Assembly: GCA_030591195.1 (NCBI GenBank)
Contig: JAUVBO010000145.1
Span: forward strand, 1 to 6,769
Reading direction: 5' to 3'
Length of the DNA stretch: 6,769 nt
Source: Pseudomonadota bacterium
GTDB lineage: Bacteria; Myxococcota; Polyangia; GCA-2747355; JACKDQ01
Shown here: positions 1 through 5,674 of the stretch, in pieces
How positions within the stretch are numbered: the stretch's first letter is position 1
Layout: each line of letters starts with the position of its first letter
Program-made: the position numbers and the translations under genes
The notes under the pieces: model-generated
What the model saw: only the letters and a program-made list of their open reading frames with translations
Database searches by the model: none
Told to the model about the DNA's origin: nothing

Positions 1-22
1 GCCCTCGGCTTGGCCCTTGGGC

Positions 23-28
23 TAGACT
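23..28 (+). promoter_or_regulatory. Possible -10 hexamer upstream of the kinase-like gene
   Basis: The hexamer TAGACT matches a sigma-70-type -10 element at four of six positions and is identical to the hexamer just before the gene at 4895. A start of transcription 6-8 bases downstream would give a leader of about 55 bases containing the ribosome binding site at 81-88. The matching -35 would lie at or beyond the left edge of the window and cannot be judged. This is a motif call only. Confidence 0.25.
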
Positions 29-80
29 CTCCGCGTTCAGGTTGTGAGCAATCCGTTTCAGTCTCTCGCTGACGACTCGG

Positions 81-88
81 AGGGGGAG
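81..88 (+). promoter_or_regulatory. Ribosome binding site that fixes the TTG start at 91
   Basis: The purine run AGGGGGAG lies immediately upstream of TTG 91, with a short spacing. An in-frame TGA at 70-72 blocks any upstream extension. No ATG or GTG lies in frame between that stop and the glycine-rich loop. The rare TTG is therefore the only start that keeps the whole kinase fold. Confidence 0.5.
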
Positions 89-90
89 TC

Positions 91-1869
91 TTGTCCACTA
101 TTTTCGGCCAATTCGAGCTCTTGGGAAACATCGGTAGCGGCAGCATGGCCGAGCTGTTCAAGGCTCGGAACATTCATGACAAGTCGGTGCCGGTCCTGGT
201 GGTCAAGCGTGTTCGGCCCGAGTTTCGCTATGACACCAACCTGATGGCCAGGTTCGTCGAGGGCGCTCAATCCGTCGTTGGGCTCGCGCATCCGAACATT
301 GCCACGGTCTTCGACGCCGGCGTGATGGTTGGCCGCTTCTACGTCGCGCTCGAGTACATCCACGGCCGCGACCTGCGTCACATCCAGGCCCAGTTCCAGA
401 CCACCCGCAGGGCCTTGCCGATCCCACTGGCGCTGTTCGTGATGACCGAGGTCTGCCGCGCCCTCGAGTACGCCCACAACGCCGAGGACGAGGAAGGCGA
501 CGCGCTTGACGTGGTCCATTGCGACGTCAGCACCCAGAACATCAAGATCTCCTTCGAGGGCGCCGTGAAGCTGATCAACCTCGAGGGGGCATGGTTCCGC
601 AAGAAGTCCTGGGCGTCGACCAAAGGCAAGTGCGCGTACATGTCGCCCGAGCAGGCGGCGAACGAGGACGTCGACCCCCGCTCGGATATCTTCTCGGCGG
701 GCATCGTCTTCTGGGAGATCGCCACCGGCAAGCGGCTGTTCGGCGGCACCGAGGACGAGGAGATCCGCGCCGAGGTCGAACAGGCCGAGATCCTTGCGCC
801 GAGCAGCGCCAACCGGCTGGTGCCGAAGGACCTCGAGTCGATCATCCTCAAGGCCCTGTCGCGAGATCCAAACAACCGCTACAAGACTGCCCGGGCGATG
901 AGAGAGGCGCTCGAGCGCTTCGCCGACAAGTCGCGCCTGACCTTCAGCAGCAAGCAGCTGGCGGGCTGGATGAAGATGACCTTCGGCGCCGATGCGAAGG
1001 GCGGCAAGGTGGTCAAGCCAGCGGCGCCGGCGGCGCCGCCGAAGGTCGAGGTCGCGCCTCCGGCGCCAGCGGCGCCCGTCCTCGAGGGGGATGATGACGC
1101 CGCGGCCTGGGGCGACGACGATGAGGCCACGCGGATCGATCCGACCAGCGGGATCATCGCCGAGCAGGAGTTCGGCCCCGACGACGTCACGCCGGCCAGT
1201 GAGGTGGTGGTGCCCGCCGAGGCGAGATCGGGCGGGGCCGGCCAGAGCCCGACGGCGGAGAACCCCGCGGTCTCCGCGGCCCTGGCTGAGGACTATCAGC
1301 CGCAGGCACCGAACGTCGACGACTATCAGCCGCAGGCACCGGACGTCGACGACGACCCGGACGACCCGGACGATCCCCTGGCCGACGAGCCCGAGACCAC
1401 CGAGACGCTGCCGCTCGACGAGATCATGAAAGAGCGGCGCCGGCTGGAGAAACGGGTCCGGACCCAGGAGTCTCCGGGCGTCGGGGCCAAGATGGTCGCG
1501 GCCGGCGCGTCCCAGGCGCGAGAGGGACGTCGTGTCGACAGCGACGCGTCCGCGCCGAGCGAGATTGACGAGCGCGATGCCGGCAGCCTCGACGACGTGA
1601 TCAAGGACCAACGCTCGTTCCAGCGGCGCGTCGACCGCGAGGGCCAGGTGCAGATCCGCTTCGAGCGGCGGAGCGCCGGCGACGTCGTCATCGACGAGCG
1701 CAGCTCGATGTTGCAGATCCTGATCATCGTCGGCACGGTGCTGGTGCTCGGCCTCGGGATCCTGACCTACATGATCCTCACCGCCGAGGAGGGGCTGGAG
1801 GACGACGACGAGCAGGTGCTGCGCCTCCGGCCGGACCAGGTCCGCGCGGTGCTTCTCCGGCGCGGGTAA
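91..1869 (+). CDS. Membrane-anchored Ser/Thr kinase-like protein, probable pseudokinase
   Basis: This 592-residue protein has an N-terminal PknB/Hanks-type kinase fold (about residues 7-278). A Pro/Ala- and Asp-rich linker (about 306-440) follows, then one transmembrane helix (about 540-564) and a short 28-residue tail. Recognisable fold landmarks are the glycine-rich loop GSGSMAE (15-21), the VAIK-type Lys39, HPNI (67-70), SPE of the activation segment (185-187), SDIFSAG (198-204) and the late Arg263. The active site is degenerate. HRD is HCD (143-145), although catalytic Asp145 and Asn150 remain. The DFG triad is Asn163-Leu164-Glu165, so the metal-binding Asp is lost. The alpha-C Glu position, nine residues before the HPN His, is Gly58, with Glu57 beside it. 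I infer a pseudokinase or a very weak kinase with the kinase domain in the cytoplasm. The linker carries a tandem DYQPQAP repeat and a duplicated LDxxxK motif. The lipoprotein gene at 1882 follows after 12 bases. A true kinase using atypical metal binding cannot be excluded. Confidence 0.9.
   Translation: MSTIFGQFELLGNIGSGSMAELFKARNIHDKSVPVLVVKRVRPEFRYDTNLMARFVEGAQSVVGLAHPNIATVFDAGVMVGRFYVALEYIHGRDLRHIQAQFQTTRRALPIPLALFVMTEVCRALEYAHNAEDEEGDALDVVHCDVSTQNIKISFEGAVKLINLEGAWFRKKSWASTKGKCAYMSPEQAANEDVDPRSDIFSAGIVFWEIATGKRLFGGTEDEEIRAEVEQAEILAPSSANRLVPKDLESIILKALSRDPNNRYKTARAMREALERFADKSRLTFSSKQLAGWMKMTFGADAKGGKVVKPAAPAAPPKVEVAPPAPAAPVLEGDDDAAAWGDDDEATRIDPTSGIIAEQEFGPDDVTPASEVVVPAEARSGGAGQSPTAENPAVSAALAEDYQPQAPNVDDYQPQAPDVDDDPDDPDDPLADEPETTETLPLDEIMKERRRLEKRVRTQESPGVGAKMVAAGASQAREGRRVDSDASAPSEIDERDAGSLDDVIKDQRSFQRRVDREGQVQIRFERRSAGDVVIDERSSMLQILIIVGTVLVLGLGILTYMILTAEEGLEDDDEQVLRLRPDQVRAVLLRRG
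1291..1350 (+). repeat. Two 30-bp tandem repeats within the kinase-like gene
   Basis: Two adjacent 30-base copies (1291-1320 and 1321-1350) differ by one base (A at 1312, G at 1342). They encode DYQPQAPNVD and DYQPQAPDVD, residues 401-420 of the linker. The near identity at DNA level, including every third codon position, points to a recent in-frame duplication. The DDP triplets that follow (about 421-429) are a second short repeat. Confidence 0.9.
1414..1632 (+). repeat. Duplicated 15-residue LDxxxKxxR motif in the kinase-like linker
   Basis: Residues 442-456 (LDEIMKERRRLEKRV) and 500-514 (LDDVIKDQRSFQRRV) align without gaps and are 58 residues apart. L, D, K, R, R and V are invariant, and the other positions are mostly conservative (E/D, I/V, M/I, L/F, K/R). 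The DNA of the two copies (1414-1458 and 1588-1632) has diverged, so this is conserved at protein level. Both are basic, helix-prone stretches between the acidic linker and the membrane helix. Their function is unknown. Confidence 0.65.
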
Positions 1870-1881
1870 GTCCCCCTTTCA

Positions 1882-2673
1882 ATGAGGGCGTCAGCGTCCA
1901 CCCTGGCTGCGCTGCTGCTAGCCTGGCTCCCGTGGCTGCTCGGCGGCTGTCCGGGGAGCTCGACCTCGATGCCGTCCGCTCCGGATGACGCGGTGACGAT
2001 CAGCGGCCGGGTGGTCAACTTCGAGACCTGCCTCAGTCAGGCGGGCTGCCAGTCGGCGCCGGAGCTGCGCGTTTCGCTGCTGGCCGACAGCAAGGTCGTC
2101 AGCAACCGCACGGGCAACGATGGCGCCTTTTCCCTGCCGGCGGTGCCGCGCAGCAGCGTCCACCAGCTGATCGTCAGCGACGCCTCGGGCGCCCAGCGGT
2201 TCTTGCCCACGCTGCAGGCCGGGTCCCTGCAGGTCGACGCCGAGGATCTGTTTGGGCTCGAGCTGTTCGCGGTGGAGGCTTCCGGCGGACTCTACCAGGC
2301 GGCGGGTGACGAGGTGGGCTTCCAGATCGAGTCCGCCGGGCTCTACCTCGGCCAGGTGGTGGCGATCGTCGAGGGGCAGATGAAGGCCATCGCCGGGGTC
2401 GAGCCGACCATCGAGCCCGCTGCCGATCAGCTGCGCTTCGTCCGTGACAACCCGCGCTTCAACCCTGGCGAGGCGGCCTTCTTTCCGGCCGAGCGCCAGA
2501 TCACGGGCGTCTTCGGTCAGTTCCTCGTGGTGGTGCCGCAGGAGCCCCGGAGCTACACGGTCACCACCAGCGTCGATGGCTACAGCACCACGTCGATCAC
2601 CGCGAGGCTCGGCGCTGGCCATTTGACAGTGGGCGTGCACCGGGTGCGGCCCGAGCCCGGTGCGGCCCCGTAG
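1882..2673 (+). CDS. Lipoprotein with carboxypeptidase regulatory-like domain
   Basis: This 263-residue protein has a lipoprotein signal peptide: a hydrophobic core at 8-20, then LGGC with lipidated Cys23. Residues about 38-110 look like a carboxypeptidase-regulatory-like (CarboxypepD_reg, Ig-like beta-sandwich) domain. It starts with ISGRVVNF and carries the typical TGxDGAFSLPAVP turn (77-89). Cys50 and Cys56 could form a disulfide. The remainder (about 120-255) is unrecognised and ends in an apparent second beta-rich segment (YTVTTSVDGYSTTS, 225-238). The protein probably sits in the periplasm or at the outer membrane. The ATG is 12 bases after the stop of the kinase-like gene and lacks a clear Shine-Dalgarno, which suggests co-transcription and possibly translational coupling. 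It is a candidate envelope partner of the pseudokinase (inference from position only). The domain call is moderate and the lipoprotein call is strong. Confidence 0.85.
   Translation: MRASASTLAALLLAWLPWLLGGCPGSSTSMPSAPDDAVTISGRVVNFETCLSQAGCQSAPELRVSLLADSKVVSNRTGNDGAFSLPAVPRSSVHQLIVSDASGAQRFLPTLQAGSLQVDAEDLFGLELFAVEASGGLYQAAGDEVGFQIESAGLYLGQVVAIVEGQMKAIAGVEPTIEPAADQLRFVRDNPRFNPGEAAFFPAERQITGVFGQFLVVVPQEPRSYTVTTSVDGYSTTSITARLGAGHLTVGVHRVRPEPGAAP
2637..2668 (+). repeat. Overlapping inverted and direct repeats upstream of the protease gene
   Basis: An 8-base perfect inverted repeat, GCACCGGG (2637-2644) and CCCGGTGC (2656-2663), has an 11-base loop. It overlaps a perfect 10-base direct repeat, GGTGCGGCCC (2643-2652 and 2659-2668). 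All of it lies in the last codons of the lipoprotein gene, 30-60 bases before the TATAAT at 2697. It could be a hairpin attenuating read-through or an operator. No T-run follows, so it is not a classic intrinsic terminator. Confidence 0.4.
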
Positions 2674-2696
2674 CGGTGGCTCCTCAGCAGATCGCC

Positions 2697-2702
2697 TATA
2701 AT
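2697..2702 (+). promoter_or_regulatory. Consensus -10 box (TATAAT) at the protease start
   Basis: This is a perfect TATAAT in a GC-rich setting, ending 3 bases before ATG 2706 and 6 bases before GTG 2709. No good -35 is visible 16-18 bases upstream. A TTGACA at 2623-2628 is about 68 bases away, too far to pair with it. With normal geometry, transcription would begin at about 2709, so translation would be leaderless or nearly so from the GTG. Confidence 0.45.
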
Positions 2703-2705
2703 CCG

Positions 2706-3803
2706 ATGGTGAATCGAGCCGAGGCGAAACCGACGGTCCCTCTTGTTCCGCGGCGTGCTCCCGGCGTGCCGCTCCATGTTGCACGCCGCGCCACGGGCGG
2801 GGGGGGCCGGCGGCGACCGGCGTCGGGACCGCTCGGGCTCTTGCTGGCCTGGTGGGTGGCTGCGACGCCGTCGTCTTCGGCCCCCGCGCTGGCCTACGAG
2901 CGGGCGACGGTGGACGGCGAGCAGGGGATCTACCTCTACTGGGCGCGGCGCACGATTCGCTATCAGGTCCACGAGGACGGCTGCGCCGACGTCGCGTTGC
3001 CAGAGGCGGTCGGCGCGATCAAGCGCGCCTTCTTCACCTGGGCCAGCCCCTCCTGCACCGACCTCTACTTCGACTTCGAGGGACTGACGCCCGACCGGGA
3101 GACGAACCTGGTCAGGCTCGAGACCGGCAGCGACGGCGACAACCGAGTGGTCTGGCGCGAGGCGGCCTGGCCTCCCGAGGGCGTCGATGCCGGCGCGGTG
3201 CCCGACGGCGTCGCCGCGCTGACCACCATCTCCTACAACACCGAGACGGGGGAGATCGTCGATGCCGACATCGACCTCAACGGCTTCGATAACTTCTGGA
3301 CCACCACCGACGACGAGACCCAGGCGGCGACCGACATCCAGAACGTCCTGACCCACGAGATCGGCCACCTGCTCGGCCTCGCCCACGTCGACGACCAGCA
3401 GGCGACGATGTACGGCGAGACGCCCCAGGCCGAACTGGAGAAACGCAGCCTCACGAGCGACGATCTGGCCGGCCTGTGCACGATCTACCCGTTCGACGAG
3501 CCGACGCCGGTGGGGCCGGATCAGCCCCCGCCCCACGCCGGGGTGCAGGGGGCGAGCACCGGTTGCAGCCTGGCCCCGTCAGGGTCGGGCGCGCCGTGGC
3601 CGCTGCCGTTGCTGCTGCCGGCGCTGCTGCTCGTCCGGCGTCGGGCCTCTGGCCCGGCCGGCACGGGTGGGCTATCTTTGCCGCCATGTTGCCGATCTAC
3701 TCGACGCTCTACGACTCCTTCATCTCCCGGATCGACCCCGAGCGCGCCCACCGGATCGCGCTGCAGGCCCTCGGTCTGGCCCAGAGCCTGCCGGGCGGGC
3801 TGA
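2706..3803 (+). CDS. Secreted matrixin-type zinc metalloprotease with MYXO-CTERM-like signal
   Basis: This is a probable M10-type metallopeptidase acting outside the inner membrane, 365 residues from ATG 2706. The zinc motif HEIGHLLGLAH (217-227) supplies His217, His221 and His227 with catalytic Glu218. ATMYG (Met235) is the Met-turn. A signal peptide (Arg-rich start, core about 42-53, cleavage after APALA at 63) precedes the mature domain. No PRCGxPD cysteine-switch propeptide is seen. The C-terminus carries Gly286-Cys287, Trp298, a Leu-rich stretch and RRR (311-313), the layout of the MYXO-CTERM signal processed by myxosortase in Myxococcota. Oddly, the frame continues 52 residues beyond RRR to TGA 3801-3803, overlapping pyrD out of frame by 118 bases. 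Alternative starts are GTG 2676, GTG 2709 (favoured by the TATAAT spacing) and GTG 2766; the last still keeps the signal peptide. Confidence 0.88.
   Translation: MVNRAEAKPTVPLVPRRAPGVPLHVARRATGGGGRRRPASGPLGLLLAWWVAATPSSSAPALAYERATVDGEQGIYLYWARRTIRYQVHEDGCADVALPEAVGAIKRAFFTWASPSCTDLYFDFEGLTPDRETNLVRLETGSDGDNRVVWREAAWPPEGVDAGAVPDGVAALTTISYNTETGEIVDADIDLNGFDNFWTTTDDETQAATDIQNVLTHEIGHLLGLAHVDDQQATMYGETPQAELEKRSLTSDDLAGLCTIYPFDEPTPVGPDQPPPHAGVQGASTGCSLAPSGSGAPWPLPLLLPALLLVRRRASGPAGTGGLSLPPCCRSTRRSTTPSSPGSTPSAPTGSRCRPSVWPRACRAG
3673..3678 (+). promoter_or_regulatory. Possible -10 element for leaderless pyrD
   Basis: The hexamer TATCTT ends seven bases before the A of ATG 3686, placing a predicted transcription start at or next to the start codon. 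The bases between (TGCCGCC) hold no Shine-Dalgarno. No convincing -35 is seen. The element lies inside the run-on tail of the protease frame. Confidence 0.35.
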
Positions 3804-4789
3804 CCTCGCTCAAGGCCCTCGCGCCGTCGCCCGACCCTCGGCTCGCGGTGCGGCTCTGGGGGCTGACTTTCGCCAGTCCGCTCGGCGTCGCGGCCGGGCT
3901 GGACAAGAACGCCGAGGCGGTCGACGCGCTGCTGGCCCTCGGCTTCGGTCACGTCGAGGCCGGGACGGTGACGCCGCGGCCTCAGCCGGGCAACGCCAAG
4001 CCGAGGATGTGGCGGCTGGACGAGCAGCGGGCGGTGATCAATGCGCTCGGTTTCCCGGGCGATGGCGCCGAGGCGATGCTCGGCCGGCTCGACCGGCGCG
4101 GTGGGGCCTCGGTGCCAGGCGTGGTCGGGCTCAACATCGGCAAGAACCGCGACACGCCGCTCGAGCGCGCCTCGGACGACTACAGCGCGCTGGTCAAGTG
4201 CTTCGCCGGCAAGGTCGACTTCCTGACGATCAACGTCTCGTCGCCCAACACCCCAGGCCTACGCGACCTGCAGCTGGTCGACGCGCTAGCGCGCCTGCTG
4301 GCCCGGGCCCAGGAGGCCAACCGCGAGGCGGCCGGGGCGCGCGGCACGTCGCCGACGCCGCTGCTGCTCAAGCTCGCACCGGACCTCGAGGACGGTCAGC
4401 TGCGAGAGATCGCCGCAGCGGCGGCCGAGCAGGGGATCGACGGCGTCGTCGCGACCAACACCACCATCGATCGCCAGGGGCTTTCGCCCGCGCAACAGGC
4501 GCTCGAGGGCGGCCTGAGCGGCGCGCCCCTCAAGCGTCGGGCCAACGAGGTGGCGCGGGTGCTCTACCGCGAGCTCGAGGGCCGGGTGCCGATCGTTGGC
4601 GTCGGCGGGATCGCCTCTGCCGCCGACGTGATCGAGCGGATGCGCAGCGGCGCCTCGCTGGTGCAGATCTACACTGGCTTCATCTTCGGAGGCCCCGGCC
4701 TGCCGGGGCGGATCCTCAAGGAGCTGATCGCCGAGCTCGACCGCCACGGCTGGGCGTCGATCTCCGAGATCGTCGGTAGGGACGCCTAG
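3686..4789 (+). CDS. pyrD: Dihydroorotate dehydrogenase (quinone), class 2
   Basis: This enzyme oxidises dihydroorotate to orotate in de novo pyrimidine synthesis and passes electrons through FMN to quinone at the inner membrane. The 367 residues are close to class 2 length. They include the class 2 N-terminal membrane-associating helices (DPERAHRIALQAL, 17-29). Family blocks follow: GVAAGLDKNAEAVDALLALGF (67-87, FMN site), EAGTVTPRPQPGN (91-103), NVSSPNTPGLRDLQ (183-196) with Ser186 as the class 2 catalytic base, KLAPDL (229-234), NTTIDR (258-263), GGLSGAPL (275-282), VGVGGI (304-309) and YTGFIFGGPGL (329-339). The usual NRMGFNN block reads NALGFPG (119-125), a small deviation. ATG 3686 is chosen because the homologous N-terminus begins there and a -10-like element sits just upstream. 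The frame itself is open further 5'. No other pyrimidine genes are adjacent. Confidence 0.96.
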   Translation: MLPIYSTLYDSFISRIDPERAHRIALQALGLAQSLPGGLTSLKALAPSPDPRLAVRLWGLTFASPLGVAAGLDKNAEAVDALLALGFGHVEAGTVTPRPQPGNAKPRMWRLDEQRAVINALGFPGDGAEAMLGRLDRRGGASVPGVVGLNIGKNRDTPLERASDDYSALVKCFAGKVDFLTINVSSPNTPGLRDLQLVDALARLLARAQEANREAAGARGTSPTPLLLKLAPDLEDGQLREIAAAAAEQGIDGVVATNTTIDRQGLSPAQQALEGGLSGAPLKRRANEVARVLYRELEGRVPIVGVGGIASAADVIERMRSGASLVQIYTGFIFGGPGLPGRILKELIAELDRHGWASISEIVGRDA

Positions 4790-4830
4790 CAGCTTCCCTA
4801 CCAGGTGCGGACCGAGCCGAGAGAGCGCCT

Positions 4831-4852
4831 CGCCCTCCGGCCGCGCAGGGCG
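4831..4852 (+). terminator. Weak GC hairpin after pyrD
   Basis: CGCCCT (4831-4836) pairs with AGGGCG (4847-4852) around a 10-base GC-rich loop, about 40 bases beyond the pyrD stop. A short CAAAATCG follows rather than a T-run. It may stall or end pyrD transcription, but the stem is only six pairs. Confidence 0.25.
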
Positions 4853-4882
4853 CAAAATCGTGGGCCGACCTTTCTTTCGCGA

Positions 4883-4888
4883 TAGACT
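4883..4888 (+). promoter_or_regulatory. Possible -10 element for the 4895 lipoprotein gene
   Basis: TAGACT ends six bases before ATG 4895 and is identical to the hexamer at 23-28. It sits within GATAGACTCGATAG, in which GATAG occurs twice, the second copy abutting the ATG. An AT-richer patch (TTTCTTTCGC) lies just upstream. There is no Shine-Dalgarno, so a leaderless transcript is the simplest reading. Confidence 0.4.
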
Positions 4889-4894
4889 CGATAG

Positions 4895-5614
4895 ATGAGC
4901 CGCCAGCTAGCGTCGGGTTCTTCGATCCTGCTCCTCGGGTTGTTCGTCGGCTGTCACGTCCCGCCCGCGACGACGCCGCCGCCCTGGTGCGAGGCCGAGG
5001 GGGCGCTCGAGGCCGACTGCGACGGGGCCCCCTGCGTCGGCGCGGTGGTGATCGACTACAAGCGGCTCGAGCCCCGCGGCTACCGCGTCTACTCGACCCT
5101 CGCCGGCGAGGCGGTGGACCGGGCAGCCGCGCGAGAGCTGGCCGAGCGCTACATCGTCGACGAGCGGGGCGCGCTGGAGCCCGACACGGTCGACGCCGAC
5201 CGGGCCGGCGACTTCTACAACTGCTTCCTTGGCTACCTGAGCAACGCCAACCAGTGGCTGGTGGTGATCCACGCCGCCACCGGCACGGTGCTCTTCGGCG
5301 AGCCCCAGCTGTGGGGCGATGCCGAGCTGCGCAACCGCGACTTCCCGCTACCCGATGGAGTCTCGGACGCGGCCGCGCTCGGCTGTAGCGACGGAGCGAG
5401 CGTACCCGAGCGGGTGGAGGGGATCAGCACTGGCGCGCCCCACGGCGGCGCCCTCTCGACGCCGCAGCAGGCCTGGTCGGTGGCCGAGCGGCTCAACCTC
5501 ACCGAGCAGCTGGGCGCGACGCGCTACCGGGCGATGGTGATCAGCTACGCTCCGGCCACCGGCGAGTTCGACGCCGAAGCGGCCGACTGGTACGTCTGGA
5601 TCAACCGGCTGTAG
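4895..5614 (+). CDS. Putative lipoprotein of unknown function
   Basis: This 239-residue protein has a short lipoprotein-type signal: a hydrophobic core ILLLGLFVG (11-19) and Cys20, with Phe at -3, which is slightly off the usual Leu/Val/Ile. A Pro/Thr-rich spacer (22-30) follows, then Cys32, Cys42, Cys47, Cys110 and Cys164. Segments suggesting a compact alpha/beta domain are GAVVIDYKRLEPRGYRVYS (49-67), an Ala-rich helix (77-86), QWLVVIHAATGTVLFGE (120-136) and the closing DWYVWINRL (231-239). The second resembles the strand and ATG-turn of PepSY-like or extracellular accessory domains, but I would not assign it. ATG 4895 is supported by the signal peptide and by the -10-like hexamer six bases upstream. 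It is probably transcribed from its own promoter. Nothing in its neighbours explains its role. Confidence 0.8.
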   Translation: MSRQLASGSSILLLGLFVGCHVPPATTPPPWCEAEGALEADCDGAPCVGAVVIDYKRLEPRGYRVYSTLAGEAVDRAAARELAERYIVDERGALEPDTVDADRAGDFYNCFLGYLSNANQWLVVIHAATGTVLFGEPQLWGDAELRNRDFPLPDGVSDAAALGCSDGASVPERVEGISTGAPHGGALSTPQQAWSVAERLNLTEQLGATRYRAMVISYAPATGEFDAEAADWYVWINRL

Positions 5615-5658
5615 CACCCCTGGCGTCGATCGCTGGTCCGTCCGGGCTGATCGCTCCT

Positions 5659-5674
5659 CGCGGTGGGCACCGCG
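5659..5674 (+). terminator. Short perfect hairpin after the 4895 gene
   Basis: CGCGGTG (5659-5665) and CACCGCG (5668-5674) form a perfect inverted repeat. As RNA it would fold as six G-C-rich pairs around a GGGC loop. It starts 45 bases after the stop of the 4895 gene and lacks a T-run, so it could be a weak terminator or a protein-binding palindrome. Confidence 0.3.

Noticed and set aside
44..244. 66-residue + strand frame starting at GTG 44
   Set aside because: It overlaps the kinase-like gene in another frame, has no recognisable features, and the ribosome binding site at 81-88 serves TTG 91.
58..1611. Long minus-strand open frame opposite the kinase-like gene
   Set aside because: The translation is a low-complexity, Arg/Leu/Val-rich shadow typical of GC-rich DNA. 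The + strand frame shows a full kinase fold.
2623..2628. TTGACA as the -35 partner of TATAAT at 2697
   Set aside because: It is perfect as a hexamer but separated by 68 bases, far beyond the 16-18 usable by sigma-70, and no -10 lies at the right distance from it.
2580..3536. Minus-strand frame of 318 codons opposite the protease
   Set aside because: It is antisense to a gene with an intact HExxHxxGxxH motif, and its own product has no domain signature.
3476..3685. Upstream extension of pyrD to 3476
   Set aside because: The extra residues are an out-of-frame reading of the protease C-terminus. The PyrD homologous N-terminus begins at ATG 3686.
3476..4789. Programmed frameshift making a protease-PyrD fusion
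   Set aside because: The pyrD frame is open upstream, but no slippery heptamer with a downstream structure stands out. An exported protease fused to a cytoplasm-facing enzyme makes no functional sense.
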